In this document: positions 1 through 8,751 of the stretch, in pieces
Layout of the letters: every line of letters starts with the position of its first letter
Position numbering within the stretch: the stretch's first letter is position 1
Origin: CAYWKS01 sp964458935
GTDB taxonomy: Bacteria > Planctomycetota > Phycisphaerae > Phycisphaerales > Zrk34
Length of the DNA stretch: 64,000 nt
NCBI GenBank assembly: GCA_964458935.1
Contig: CAYWKS010000008.1
Coordinates: 1 to 64,000, forward strand
Direction: 5' to 3'
Program-made: the position numbers and the translations under genes
The notes under the pieces: generated by a model
The model's input: only the letters and a program-made list of their open reading frames with translations
Databases searched by the model: none
What the model was told of the DNA's origin: nothing

Positions 1-83
1 TCAGGCAGCGACTTCCCGGCCCTCGCGGGTCAGGGCGACCGGTGTGGGCTGCTGCGAGCGAATCGTCGGCGTTGGAAGTAGCT

Positions 84-158
84 GTGTTTGCGTTGGTAAC
101 CGGATCGCCCGTTGCTTTGGTCAAGCACAGGTCATGGGTTCGAATCCCATCGGTGGCT
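84..158 (+). pseudogene. tRNA-like 3' half (possible tRNA remnant)
   Basis: Bases 126-158 have the layout of a tRNA 3' half. There is a class I variable loop (AGGTC), a perfect 5-bp T stem (ATGGG/CCCAT) around the loop TTCGAAT, then a 7-base acceptor strand CGGTGGC and discriminator T. No 5' acceptor strand complementary to CGGTGGC sits at the expected distance. The D arm is not recognisable, although TTGGTAA at 93-99 resembles a D loop. The candidate anticodon stem around 112-127 is imperfect; its loop could be read as GGT (Thr) but position 37 would be a pyrimidine. No CCA follows. I read it as a degenerate tRNA or an attachment-site remnant left by an integrated element; an intron-bearing tRNA was considered but could not be folded. 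Confidence 0.4.
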
Positions 159-192
159 TTTCCACTTCGGTCGGCGTGGCGCGGGGGGAAGC

Positions 193-918
193 TCAGCGAT
201 CGAGTTGCGCGAGGGAGCGGGCGGCCTGGTGGCCGCCGCGGCTGTCGGGCGCGACTTGCACGGCCATCCGCCACAGTCGGCGAACCTCGTCGGAGGGCGC
301 GCTGTCGCCGGCGCGCAGCCGCCCCCATTGGTACAGCGCGGCCGCGGCGAGCTCCGGCTCAAGTGGGGCGTTGTCGCCCAGTCGTTGCTGAGCCTGCCGC
401 CCGGCCCACGTGATGTCGCTGGCCGACTTGGCCGACTGCCCGAAGGCCTCGGGCAGGTGGCCGATCGCCATCCCGCGGACCAGACGGATTTCGAGGTCGT
501 TCGGTGCCTGGTCGACGGCCTGGTTGAGCAACTTCACACCCTCGACGGCATAGGATTGCTTGGTCCACGGCGCGGAGGCATCCCGGGCCAGCAGCAGCTT
601 GGTGCTGCCGGCGTAAGCGCGGATGAGCGGGTCCTTGGGAGATGTTTCAAGCAGATCGGCCAGGGACCGGTCGGCGGACTGGGCCGCATCGGCATCGCCG
701 TCGACGCCGCGGAAGTGCTGTTGTTTGGCCGCAGCGAAGCGATCGGCCGGGCCGCCCGTCATGCCGCGGGCGGGCGTCGAGGCATGCGGCTCGTGTGACT
801 TCACCTGGTGTGGCGGATCGCTACCACATCCGACAGCGAGGAGCAGGATTGAGCCGGTCAACAGCAAGAGCACCGGGCTGCGGCGGCGAAGCGGTGAGGC
901 ATGGGGCCGGGTGGTCAT
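193..918 (-). CDS. Lipoprotein with TPR-like helical repeats
   Basis: Predicted 241-residue exported lipoprotein. The start at 918 gives MTTRPH, an Arg-rich n-region, a Leu-rich hydrophobic core and the lipobox LAVGC near residue 33, so the mature protein would be lipid-anchored at that Cys. After a polar linker, residues of about 75-235 are Ala-rich helices of TPR character, including a stretch counting 'projects' such as LLNQAVDQAPNDLEIRLVRG and a final repeat ending WRMAVQVAPDSRGGHQAARS. An upstream start in the same frame (1047) would bury the signal peptide and is unlikely. It is transcribed divergently from the carotenoid operon; the shared intergenic region is 127 bases. Function is unknown; TPR lipoproteins usually act as assembly scaffolds at the membrane. 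Confidence 0.7.
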   Translation of the reverse strand: MTTRPHASPLRRRSPVLLLLTGSILLLAVGCGSDPPHQVKSHEPHASTPARGMTGGPADRFAAAKQQHFRGVDGDADAAQSADRSLADLLETSPKDPLIRAYAGSTKLLLARDASAPWTKQSYAVEGVKLLNQAVDQAPNDLEIRLVRGMAIGHLPEAFGQSAKSASDITWAGRQAQQRLGDNAPLEPELAAAALYQWGRLRAGDSAPSDEVRRLWRMAVQVAPDSRGGHQAARSLAQLDR

Positions 919-990
919 GACGCGGGACTGTACACGCCCGAGATTTGCGCGATTGCGACAGAAGTGGGATGCCAGCGTCGGTTTCTGTGC

Positions 991-996
991 TATGCT
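991..996 (+). promoter_or_regulatory. Possible extended -10 promoter of carotenoid operon
   Basis: TATGCT is preceded by TGC, an extended -10 arrangement, about 50 bases before crtN. No good -35 hexamer is present at 16-18 bases. The position between divergent genes is appropriate, but the match is weak. Confidence 0.3.
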
Positions 997-1045
997 TGCG
1001 TGAACGATTTGAACGTTTAGGGTCGCCCTGCTGGAAAGGTCTCCC

Positions 1046-2614
1046 ATGGCAACGCAATCCGATCAGGTCATCGTCATCGGCGCCGGCCCGGGCGGGCTGG
1101 CCTCGGCCATGCTTCTGGCCGCCGCCGGCTTGAAGGTCCGCGTCTTCGAGCGACTGCCGCGCGTGGGTGGACGCACCAGCGCGATCGAGCGGGACGGCTT
1201 CCGCTTCGACATGGGCCCGACCTTCTTCCTCTACCCCCGAGTGCTCGAAGAGGTCTTCGAGGCCGGCGGGCGCGACCTGCACCGGGAAGTGGAGATGAAG
1301 CGGCTCGATCCGCAGTATCACCTGGTGTTCGAGCGGGGCGGTGAGGTTCGCGCCACGCCCGACGTCGCTCGCATGCAGGAGCAGTTGCGGGCGATCGATC
1401 CGCGGGACGCCGAGGCCCTGCCGGGTTACCTCGAAGACAACCGCCGCAAGTTCGGGGCGTTCACCGGCATCCTGCAGCGGCCGTTCAGTCGCCTGCGGGA
1501 TCACCTGTCGCCGGAGGTGTTGGCCGCGGCGCCGCGTGTGCGGCCGTGGGCCAGCGTCGATGCCGACCTGAAGCGGCACTTCCGCGACGAGCGGAGCCGC
1601 CTCGCCTTCTCGTTTCAGAGCAAGTATCTGGGCATGAGCCCGTTCCGCTGCCCGAGCCTGTTTACGATCCTGGCGTTCCTGGAATACGAGTACGGGGTGT
1701 TCCACCCGATCGGCGGGTGCAGCGAGCTCTGCGAGACCATGGCCCGCATCGCACGGGAGATGGGCGTGACCATCCACCTCGGCGAAGGGATCGAGCGACT
1801 GGAGTTGGACGGCCGGCGCGTGACCGGCGTGGTGACCGCACACGACCGCTACGAGGCCCGGGCGGTGGTGATGAACGCCGACTTCGCCCACGCCATCCAG
1901 CGCCTCGTGCCCGACGCGCTGCGGCGACGCTGGAACAACCGGCGGATCGCCCGGGCCAAGTACTCCTGCTCCACCTTCATGATGTATCTGGGCATCGAGG
2001 GCGCCTACGATCACTTGGAGCACCACACGATCTTTCTGGCCGACGATTATCGCGGCAACCTGGCGGACATCGAGAAGCGGCATGTCCTCTCGGACAACCC
2101 GTCGTTTTACGTGCAGAACGCCTGCCGGACGGACCCGACGCTGGCCCCGCCGGGGATGAGCACGCTTTACTGCCTGGCGCCCGTGACGCACGAGCACGAG
2201 AACGTGGATTGGGCCGTCGAGAAGCCGCGCTTCCGCGCGAAGATGATCGAGCAGTTGCGCAAGCTGGGGATCGAAGACGTGGAGCGACGCATCCGCACCG
2301 AACTCATCGTCACGCCGCGCGACTGGCGCGCGGACATGCACGTGCATCGGGGCGCGACCTTCAACCTCGCGCACGAGTTCGGCCAGATGCTCTACTTCCG
2401 CCCGCACAATCGGTTTGACGACCTGCAGGGCATGTACCTCGTCGGCGGCGGGACCCACCCCGGCAGCGGCCTGCCGGTGATCTTCGAGTCGGCCAAGATC
2501 AGCACCAAGCTGCTGCTCGACGACATCGGCAAGGTCAACCCCAGCCACCCGCTGCATCGCCCGACCCGCGCCACGCCCATGTCCGCACCCGCGCAGACGG
2601 CCAGCTACCCATGA
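1046..2614 (+). CDS. crtN: CrtN-type diapophytoene/squalene desaturase
   Basis: A 522-residue FAD-dependent carotenoid desaturase. The dinucleotide-binding motif GAGPGG is at residues 12-17, and the family C-terminal motif GGGTHPGSGLPV lies near residue 470. The central block resembles staphylococcal CrtN: KYSCSTFMMYLGI, then DDYRGN, then NPSFYVQ. By homology it would introduce conjugated double bases into a C30 backbone (squalene or dehydrosqualene), giving 4,4'-diaponeurosporene or a similar polyene at the membrane. It is the first gene of a five-gene operon; its stop overlaps the next start by 4 bases (ATGA). GGAAAGG sits about 6 bases before the ATG. A CrtI (C40) role is less likely because the operon continues with an aldehyde dehydrogenase and a second, CrtP-like oxidase. 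The exact product is inferred. Confidence 0.8.
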   Translation: MATQSDQVIVIGAGPGGLASAMLLAAAGLKVRVFERLPRVGGRTSAIERDGFRFDMGPTFFLYPRVLEEVFEAGGRDLHREVEMKRLDPQYHLVFERGGEVRATPDVARMQEQLRAIDPRDAEALPGYLEDNRRKFGAFTGILQRPFSRLRDHLSPEVLAAAPRVRPWASVDADLKRHFRDERSRLAFSFQSKYLGMSPFRCPSLFTILAFLEYEYGVFHPIGGCSELCETMARIAREMGVTIHLGEGIERLELDGRRVTGVVTAHDRYEARAVVMNADFAHAIQRLVPDALRRRWNNRRIARAKYSCSTFMMYLGIEGAYDHLEHHTIFLADDYRGNLADIEKRHVLSDNPSFYVQNACRTDPTLAPPGMSTLYCLAPVTHEHENVDWAVEKPRFRAKMIEQLRKLGIEDVERRIRTELIVTPRDWRADMHVHRGATFNLAHEFGQMLYFRPHNRFDDLQGMYLVGGGTHPGSGLPVIFESAKISTKLLLDDIGKVNPSHPLHRPTRATPMSAPAQTASYP

Positions 2615-4125
2615 CCACACTCCAGCCCAACGCGACGCCCGACGCACCGCCGCATCCGTCCTCGCCGCCGGTGGGCGAAGATATGGCGGCGATCCGCGCG
2701 GCGCAGGTCCGCTGGGCGGCGACGCCGGTGCACCGGCGCCTGGCCGTGGTGCGATCGTTGCGGCATCGGCTCAGCGCCGAGGCCGTTTCGGTCGCGGCGT
2801 GCACAGTGCGGCCGGGGATGCGCTCGACGGCCGAGGGCGTGATGTCCGAGGTGTTGCCGGTTTGCGACGCGTGCCGGTTTCTCGAGCGTCGGGCTCGGTC
2901 GATCCTGCGCCCGCGCGGGCATGGTTGGCGCGGCCGGCCGCTCTGGCTGCTCGGCAGCCGCTTGACAGTTGAGCGCGTGGCATTGGGGGTGGTGCTCGTG
3001 ATCGCGCCGTCGAACTACCCGCTGATGCTGGCGGCGGTGCCGGCGCTGCAGGCGCTGGCCGCGGGCAACGCGGTGATCCTCAAGCCCGCGCCCCACGGCG
3101 AGGCCGCGGCGCAGCGGCTGGCCGAGCTGCTGGATCGGGCCGGTCTGCCGGCGAACCTGCTGACTGTGACCGATACGTCGGTCGAGACGGCCGCGCGGGC
3201 GATGGGTGGCGGCGTGGACATGGTGGTGCTCACCGGGTCGCACGGCACGGGTCGGGCGGTGGCGCGGCAGGCCGCGGCCAACTGCACGCCCACGATCATG
3301 GAGCTTTCGGGGTGCGATGCGGCGATCGTTCGGGCCGACGCGCCCGTGGAACTGACCGTCGACGCGCTGGTGTACGGATTGCGGCTGAATGCGAGCGCCA
3401 CCTGCATTGCGCCGCGGCGGGTTTACGTGGACCGCGGCTTGCACGACGTGTTGCTGAGGCGGCTGGCCGAACGGGCTGAGGCGCTGGGCCCGGCGCCGGT
3501 CGATGAAGCAGCGGGGCGGCGTGCGGCGGGCCTCGTCGAAGCGGCGCTGGCTGCGGGGGCGCGATGCCTGACCGCGCCGCCATCGGCGGATGCCGCTCGG
3601 TGGGCGCCGGTGGTCCTCGCCGACGTGCCCCCGGATGCCGAGCTGTTACGCGAGGACGTCTTCGCCCCGGTTGTGAGTGTGATGGCGACGGACGACGACG
3701 CGGAGGCGATCGACGCGGTCAACGGCTGCCCGTATCGACTGGGCGCAACGGTGTTCACGGCGGACACGGCTGGGTCCGAGTCGATCGCGGAGCGTTTGGA
3801 CGTCGGTTGCGTGGTGATCAACGATATGATCGCGCCGACGGCCGACCCGCGGGTGCCGTTCGGCGGTGCCGGGCGGAGCGGTCATGGCGTGACCCGGGGT
3901 GCCGAGGGCCTGCTGGCGTTGACGCGTCCGCGCTGTGTGATGCGTCGTGGCGGCCGATCGCGCCCGCACTTCAAGCCGCTGGACGCGGCGCACGCCGACC
4001 TTGCCGGTGCGGCGGTTCAGGTGCTTCACGGCCGGGGGCTGGCGGCGCGGCTGCGCCGGGGCCTTCGGCTCGCCCGACAACGCAACCCCCATGCTGGAGC
4101 TGATTCGCATGACCAACGGACCTGA
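2611..4125 (+). CDS. aldH: Aldehyde dehydrogenase, carotenoid aldehyde type
   Basis: A 504-residue NAD(P)-dependent aldehyde dehydrogenase. It has the family landmarks: IAPSNYP and the KPAP cofactor region near residues 130-160, the general base Glu near residue 231 in MELSG, the catalytic Cys near residue 265 in ATCIAP, and the late motif PFGGAGRSGHG near 420. The last 60 residues are an Arg-rich tail not typical of the family. Placement between crtN and crtP argues that it oxidises a terminal carotenoid aldehyde (for example diaponeurosporenal) to the carboxylic acid, the step done by AldH in staphyloxanthin synthesis. Start overlaps the crtN stop (ATGA), and the 3' end overlaps the crtP start by 17 bases, so translation is probably coupled. 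Confidence 0.8.
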   Translation: MTTLQPNATPDAPPHPSSPPVGEDMAAIRAAQVRWAATPVHRRLAVVRSLRHRLSAEAVSVAACTVRPGMRSTAEGVMSEVLPVCDACRFLERRARSILRPRGHGWRGRPLWLLGSRLTVERVALGVVLVIAPSNYPLMLAAVPALQALAAGNAVILKPAPHGEAAAQRLAELLDRAGLPANLLTVTDTSVETAARAMGGGVDMVVLTGSHGTGRAVARQAAANCTPTIMELSGCDAAIVRADAPVELTVDALVYGLRLNASATCIAPRRVYVDRGLHDVLLRRLAERAEALGPAPVDEAAGRRAAGLVEAALAAGARCLTAPPSADAARWAPVVLADVPPDAELLREDVFAPVVSVMATDDDAEAIDAVNGCPYRLGATVFTADTAGSESIAERLDVGCVVINDMIAPTADPRVPFGGAGRSGHGVTRGAEGLLALTRPRCVMRRGGRSRPHFKPLDAAHADLAGAAVQVLHGRGLAARLRRGLRLARQRNPHAGADSHDQRT

Positions 4126-5686
4126 GCACAACGAACGGATTGTGGTGATCGGCGGCGGGCTGGGCGGGCTGGCGTCGGCGTGCACGCTGGCGGCGCGCGG
4201 TTACGCCGTGACGCTCTACGAACACAACGACTGGCTGGGCGGCAAGGCGGCGGTGCTGCACGACGGCGGCTACCGCTTCGACATGGGCCCGACCATCCTG
4301 ACCGTGCCACGCGTGCTGCGGCGGGTCTTCGCTGAAGCCGATCGCTCGCTCGACGACTACGTCGAGCTCGTGCGGCTCGACCCGCAGTGGCGGTGCTTCT
4401 TCGAGGGCGGTAACGTGCTGGACCTCCACGAGCACGTCGATGACATGAAGCGGTCGCTGGAGCGGTTCGGTGCGGGAGCGGACGTGGCCGCCGGCTACGA
4501 GCAACTGCTCCGCTACGCCGCGCGGCAGCATGACATCTCCGAGCGCTTCTTCTTCTGGCGGAGCGTCGGGGGCATCGGCGACGTGTTCGACCCGGGCAAT
4601 TCGTTCAACCTCGGCACGCTGAGCGACGTGCTGAGCATGCGGATGGGCCACAGCCTCGCCGGCACGATCCGCAAGTACGTCCGCGACCCGCAGGTCGCGC
4701 AGATGCTCGACCACTTCACGCAGTACGTCGGGTCCTCGCCCTTCCACGCGCCCGCGGTGCTCACGGGCATCGCGCACATGCAAAGCGACGAGGGCGTGTG
4801 GTACCCGATGGGCGGCACGCGGGCGGTGCCCGACGCGCTGGCCCGGCTCGCCGCGGAACTCGGCGTTGAGCTGGTGACCGGTGTGGGCGTCGAACGCATC
4901 CGCACCGAGGGCGGCCGGATTGTCGGCGTGCGGCTCACCGACGGCCGCGAGCACCCGGCCGCCGCGGTCGTCTCGAACATGGACGCGGTCCGCACGCACC
5001 GTGAACTGCTGGATCACCGCGGCGCGAGCGAGGCGTTCGAGCATCGCCGCCGTTACGAACCGGCGTGCTCGGGCGTTGTGCTGTACCTCGGGCTTCGCCA
5101 GCGGTACGAGCACCTGGCGCATCACAGCTTCGTCTTCAGCCGCGACCCCGAGGAGGAGTTCGATGCGATCTACACCCGCGGCGAGCCGGCGCCGGACCCG
5201 ACGGCGTACCTGGCGGCGCCGTCGCACACCGAGCCGGGCGTCGCGCCGGCCGGCGGCGAGGCGCTGTACGTCCTCGTCCACACGCCGTACCTGCGGCCGC
5301 ATCACGACTGGTCGCCGGACGGCCAGATGTTTCAGTCCTACCGCCGCACGATCCTCGAGAAGCTCAAGCGCACCGCGGGCATGGCCGACATCGAGCAGCG
5401 GATCGAGGTCGAGCACGCCCTGACGCCGCGGGACATCCACCGCCGCTACCGGGTGCTCGACGGGGCGATCTACGGCCTGGCCAGTCACGGCAAGGTGCGG
5501 GGCGCGTTCAAGCCGGCCAATCGCTCGCCCGACGTGCGGGGCCTGTACTTCGGCGGCGGCGCGGCGCACCCGGGGGCGGGCATGCCCATGGTCATGATGT
5601 CGGGATGGATCGCGGCCGACACGCTGGATCAGGACGGCGTCGCCCCGGCCGCGCGGCGCCATGAATCGCCGACCCTCGCGGTATGA
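4109..5686 (+). CDS. crtP: CrtP-type carotenoid oxidase
   Basis: A 525-residue FAD protein of the CrtI/CrtN/CrtP family. GGGLGG is at residues 15-20, the family motif RFDMGPTI is near residue 60, and the C-terminal motif GGGAAHPGAGMPM is near residue 480. The middle (ACSGVVLYLGL, HHSFVFSRDPEEEFDAIY, DPTAYLAAPSHTEPG) resembles CrtP, the oxidase that converts the terminal methyl of diaponeurosporene to an aldehyde, more than the desaturase CrtN. The start at 4109 is chosen because GGAG lies 10 bases upstream; an in-frame ATG at 4091 is possible and a start at 3947 would be entirely inside aldH. Third gene of the operon; stop overlaps the next ATG by 4 bases. The CrtP/CrtN distinction rests on motif resemblance only. 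Confidence 0.77.
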   Translation: MTNGPEHNERIVVIGGGLGGLASACTLAARGYAVTLYEHNDWLGGKAAVLHDGGYRFDMGPTILTVPRVLRRVFAEADRSLDDYVELVRLDPQWRCFFEGGNVLDLHEHVDDMKRSLERFGAGADVAAGYEQLLRYAARQHDISERFFFWRSVGGIGDVFDPGNSFNLGTLSDVLSMRMGHSLAGTIRKYVRDPQVAQMLDHFTQYVGSSPFHAPAVLTGIAHMQSDEGVWYPMGGTRAVPDALARLAAELGVELVTGVGVERIRTEGGRIVGVRLTDGREHPAAAVVSNMDAVRTHRELLDHRGASEAFEHRRRYEPACSGVVLYLGLRQRYEHLAHHSFVFSRDPEEEFDAIYTRGEPAPDPTAYLAAPSHTEPGVAPAGGEALYVLVHTPYLRPHHDWSPDGQMFQSYRRTILEKLKRTAGMADIEQRIEVEHALTPRDIHRRYRVLDGAIYGLASHGKVRGAFKPANRSPDVRGLYFGGGAAHPGAGMPMVMMSGWIAADTLDQDGVAPAARRHESPTLAV

Positions 5687-6528
5687 ACATGGACGCCACG
5701 CTGAGCCCATCCGAAACGCGACGCGATGCCCACCGGGCGGCGACCGATCGCGGCGCGACGCTGCCGCGGCGCAGCGAGCGGTTGTGGAAGCTGTTCGCCG
5801 CGTATGGGCGGTGGTACCTGCGGCGGCATTTTCACGCGGTGCGATTGGCCGGCGACCCGCCCGTGATGCCGGCCGATGCGCCCGTCATCGTCTACCTGAA
5901 TCACCCGGCGTGGTGGGACCCGATGGTCGGCATCCTGCTCGCCGAGCGGTTCATGCCCCGCCGCCGGCACTACGGGCCGATCCATCGCGACGCCTTGGAA
6001 AAGTATCGCTTCTTTGAGAAGCTGGGGTTTTTCGGGATCGACCCGAGCCGGGCGTCCGGCGCCGCGACGTTCCTGCGGATGGGGCAGCAGATCACCCGCC
6101 ACGACGACGCCGCGATGTGGGTCACGGCCCAGGGCCGCTTCACCGATGCGCGGCGGCGGCCGGTTGAACTGCAACCGGGGCTGGCACACCTGGCTCGGCG
6201 GGCCCGGCGGGGGGTGCTGCTCCCGCTGGCCATCGAGTACACCTTCTGGACCGAGCGGCTGCCCGAGGCGCTCGTGCGATGGGGCGAGCCCGTCGATATC
6301 GGAGCGCATCAGCATCTGGCCGTTCGCCAATGGCAGGGCTTGCTCACCGATCGCCTGACCGGGGCCATGGACGAGCTGGCGGCTCGCTCAGAGGCCCGCG
6401 ACCCCGCGGTGTTCGGCACGCTGCTCGATGGGTCGGCGGGCGTGGGCGTGTTCTACGACCTGTGGCGACGCGCCCGCGCCCGCGTGACCGGCCGCGCCTT
6501 CTCCGCCGAGCACGGGAGTGCGTCGTGA
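5683..6528 (+). CDS. PlsC-type acyltransferase of carotenoid operon
   Basis: A 281-residue lysophospholipid-acyltransferase (PlsC/LPLAT) family protein. The catalytic HX4D motif is NHPAWWDP, with His 74 and Asp 79; a second family block around YGPIHRDALEKY and GIDPSR follows. The usual role is transfer of a fatty acyl group from acyl-ACP or acyl-CoA to a hydroxyl. In this operon the likely acceptor is the sugar of a glycosylated carotenoic acid, the job done by CrtO in staphyloxanthin synthesis, although staphylococcal CrtO is a different and smaller protein. Start overlaps the crtP stop by 4 bases, and its own stop overlaps the GTG of the next gene by 4. Confidence 0.75.
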   Translation: MNMDATLSPSETRRDAHRAATDRGATLPRRSERLWKLFAAYGRWYLRRHFHAVRLAGDPPVMPADAPVIVYLNHPAWWDPMVGILLAERFMPRRRHYGPIHRDALEKYRFFEKLGFFGIDPSRASGAATFLRMGQQITRHDDAAMWVTAQGRFTDARRRPVELQPGLAHLARRARRGVLLPLAIEYTFWTERLPEALVRWGEPVDIGAHQHLAVRQWQGLLTDRLTGAMDELAARSEARDPAVFGTLLDGSAGVGVFYDLWRRARARVTGRAFSAEHGSAS

Positions 6529-7727
6529 CCATTCCGGCATCGCTGATCTGGGTCATGGTCGGGCTGGTGGCGATCCCCCTGGCAACCACGGCGTTGAACC
6601 TGCCGTTCTTCAAGCGGCTGCGTTCGTACAAGCCGCTGGCTGACAGCCTGTCGTCGGTGTCGGTTCTGATCCCGGCGCGCAACGAGCAGGAGAATATCGA
6701 GCGGGTCGTCCGTTCGGTCCTGGCATGCCGCGACGTGGAGTTGGAGGTGATCGTGCTGGACGATCACTCCACGGACCGCACGCGGGAGATCGTCGAGCGG
6801 ATCGCCGGCGAGGACGGGCGGGTCCGGGTGATGAGCGGCGCCTCGCTGCCGGGTGGGTGGTGCGGCAAGCAGTTTGCGTGCGATCAACTGGGCCGGGCCG
6901 CACAGTATCCCCTGTTGCTCTGGGTCGACGCGGACGTGGAGCTGGCGCCCGACGCGGTGCCGCGGCTGGCGGCGCAGATGGAGCGCACGCCGGCCCGATT
7001 GATCAGCGGGTTCCCGCGGCAGCAGACCGGCACGTGGATGGAGACCCTGATGGTCCCCCTGATCCAGGTCGTGCTACTGGGCTACCTGCCGATGGGGTTC
7101 ATGAAGCTCACGCGGCACCCCGGTTTCGGCGCGGGCTGCGGGCAGCTCATGATGGCCCGCCGCGACGCGTGGCTGGCGATCGGCGGGCACGGCGCGGTCC
7201 GCACCTCCATGCACGACGGCCTGACGCTCCCCCGTGCGTTTCGCGCCGCCGGGCATCACACCGACCTGTTCGACGCGACCGACCTGGCACGCTGTCGGAT
7301 GTATCACGGCGCAGCCGCAACGTGGGCCGGCCTGGCCAAGAACGCCACCGAAGGCATGGCCACACCGGTCGGCCTGCCGCTCTGGTCAACGTTGCTGCTC
7401 GGCGGGTTCGCCCTGCCGTGGCTGCTGCTCGTGGGCCAATCGACCGGCGTGTTGCAGGCACCCGATGCGCTCACCGCGCGCGTGATCTATATCACACCGA
7501 TCGCCCTGTTGCTCCACGCCGCCGCGTTCGGACCGTGGCTGCAACACGAGTGGCTGAGCATTCTGGGGCGGCCTGTGGGCGTGGCGCTGCTGGTGGCGAT
7601 CCAGTGGTCGGCCTTGTGGAGCAAGCTGCGAGGGCGCCCGTCGACCTGGAAGGGCCGCGCCGTCCAAACCGGCCCACTGCCGGCGGATGGACCCTGCGCC
7701 GCCGATTCGCCGGCTGAGCTGAAGTAA
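6525..7727 (+). CDS. Family 2 glycosyltransferase, CrtQ-like
   Basis: A 400-residue membrane-bound GT2 enzyme starting at a GTG that overlaps the previous stop (GTGA). An N-terminal membrane helix (residues 3-22) is followed by the GT-A fold: SVLIPARNEQENI near 45, the nucleotide-binding LDDHSTD near 78, and the metal-binding DADVE near 130. Further motifs GGWCGKQFA and FGAGCGQLMM are typical of carotenoid/hopene-associated GT2 proteins. The C-terminal third has two or three membrane helices. By operon context it probably attaches a sugar to the C30 carotenoic acid, like CrtQ. It is the last gene of the operon; a long inverted repeat follows immediately. A role on another lipid acceptor cannot be excluded. 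Confidence 0.75.
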   Translation: MTIPASLIWVMVGLVAIPLATTALNLPFFKRLRSYKPLADSLSSVSVLIPARNEQENIERVVRSVLACRDVELEVIVLDDHSTDRTREIVERIAGEDGRVRVMSGASLPGGWCGKQFACDQLGRAAQYPLLLWVDADVELAPDAVPRLAAQMERTPARLISGFPRQQTGTWMETLMVPLIQVVLLGYLPMGFMKLTRHPGFGAGCGQLMMARRDAWLAIGGHGAVRTSMHDGLTLPRAFRAAGHHTDLFDATDLARCRMYHGAAATWAGLAKNATEGMATPVGLPLWSTLLLGGFALPWLLLVGQSTGVLQAPDALTARVIYITPIALLLHAAAFGPWLQHEWLSILGRPVGVALLVAIQWSALWSKLRGRPSTWKGRAVQTGPLPADGPCAADSPAELK

Positions 7728-7796
7728 CACGGCCCGCCGAATCCCCGATCCACGCGGCGATGGCGGCCGATTGACCCGCGACGGCCGTGTTCTTAC
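7726..7796 (+). terminator. Long inverted repeat after carotenoid operon
   Basis: AACACGGCC (7726-7734, overlapping the stop codon) is perfectly complementary to GGCCGTGTT (7783-7791), which is followed by the pyrimidine-rich CTTACTTTC. The 48-base loop contains further GC-rich pairing. It could be a terminator or a 3' stabilising structure; the T tract is interrupted, so this is moderate evidence. Confidence 0.4.
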
Positions 7797-7893
7797 TTTC
7801 TGCCATCGGCGGCGTCGGCCCTGCTCCCGTGAAGCACCGGCCGCACGTCGGACCCCGACAGGCGGCCACCTTCATGCGGCAACGGCGATCACG

Positions 7894-8751
7894 ATGAGCA
7901 CGCAGGCCCTCGCTTCCACGCCCGCGGATGCAACGTCGCCGACGGTGTCCGTGCTGATGCCGGCCTACAACGTCGCGGCCTATCTCCACGAGGCGGTCGC
8001 GAGCATCCTGAGCCAGACGTGGGGCGATTTCGAGCTGGTCGTGGTGGACGACGGGTCGACCGACGGCACGCGCGAGATGCTCCGCGCCGCGGCGGCGACC
8101 GATGCGCGCATCCGGTTGATCGAGATGCCGACCAACGGGGGGATCGTCGCGGCGCTGAACGAAGGGCTCGCCGCTTGCCGCGGCCGATACATCGCGCGCA
8201 TGGACGCCGACGACGTGGCCCTGCCGCACCGGCTGGCCTCGCAGGTCGCGGCGATGCGGGCGGCGGACGACGTGGTGGCCCTGGGCGCGGCATTGGAGTA
8301 CATCGACGAGCAGGGCCGCCCGCTGGGCGTGACGCGGCGGTGCGAGCTGGATCGGCCGCTGTCGGTGTGCCCGCTGCTGCACCCGACGGTGATGTTGCGC
8401 GCGAGCACACTGCTCGAGCAGCGGCTGGCGTATCGGCCGGATTTCCGGATGGCCGAGGACTACTGCCTGTGGTTGGAGCTGAGGCGGTGCGGGCGACTGG
8501 CGGCGACGGACGAGGTGCTGCTGAAGTATCGGCTGCGCCGCGATGCGTCGCGGATGCGCCACCTCAAGCGGATGTTGCGGGCCACCCTGCGGACCAAGGG
8601 GTTCGCCGTGCGGCGGCTGGGGATGCGGCCGACCGCCGCGGACCTGCTGCGCGGGCTTGCCGAGTGCGGTCTGCTGATCACCCCCGCGGCGGTGGTGCGG
8701 TGGCTGTACCTCCGCAAGATGTTCGGCAGCCGACGGGGCCTACGGCTGTGA
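7894..8751 (+). CDS. Family 2 glycosyltransferase
   Basis: A 285-residue soluble GT2 enzyme of the small capsule/O-antigen type. It has VSVLMPAYNVAAYLHEAV near residues 18-35, the nucleotide-binding VVDDGSTDGT near 50, and the DADD metal site in RMDADDVALPHRL near 100. A later block, HPTVMLRAS and AEDYCLWLEL, carries the ED pair that serves as catalytic base region in this family. No membrane segment is convincing. The start at 7894 is chosen because upstream residues are Arg-rich and non-conserved. Its 3' end overlaps the oppositely oriented GT39-like gene by 12 bases. Donor and acceptor sugars are unknown; context suggests surface glycan assembly. Confidence 0.8.
   Translation: MSTQALASTPADATSPTVSVLMPAYNVAAYLHEAVASILSQTWGDFELVVVDDGSTDGTREMLRAAAATDARIRLIEMPTNGGIVAALNEGLAACRGRYIARMDADDVALPHRLASQVAAMRAADDVVALGAALEYIDEQGRPLGVTRRCELDRPLSVCPLLHPTVMLRASTLLEQRLAYRPDFRMAEDYCLWLELRRCGRLAATDEVLLKYRLRRDASRMRHLKRMLRATLRTKGFAVRRLGMRPTAADLLRGLAECGLLITPAAVVRWLYLRKMFGSRRGLRL

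Noticed and set aside
1..120. C-terminus of a minus-strand protein ending at base 1
   Set aside because: A 39-codon frame ends in TGA at bases 3-1, but it has no start and a stop just upstream inside the tRNA-like sequence.
1..158. tmRNA 3' end
   Set aside because: There is a T arm and acceptor strand, but the acceptor sequence is not of the tmRNA type, a class I variable loop is present, and no tag reading frame is seen on the same strand.
3971..5710. A 579-codon open frame antisense to crtP
   Set aside because: Same artefact of codon bias; composition is non-protein-like and it covers the clear FAD enzyme.
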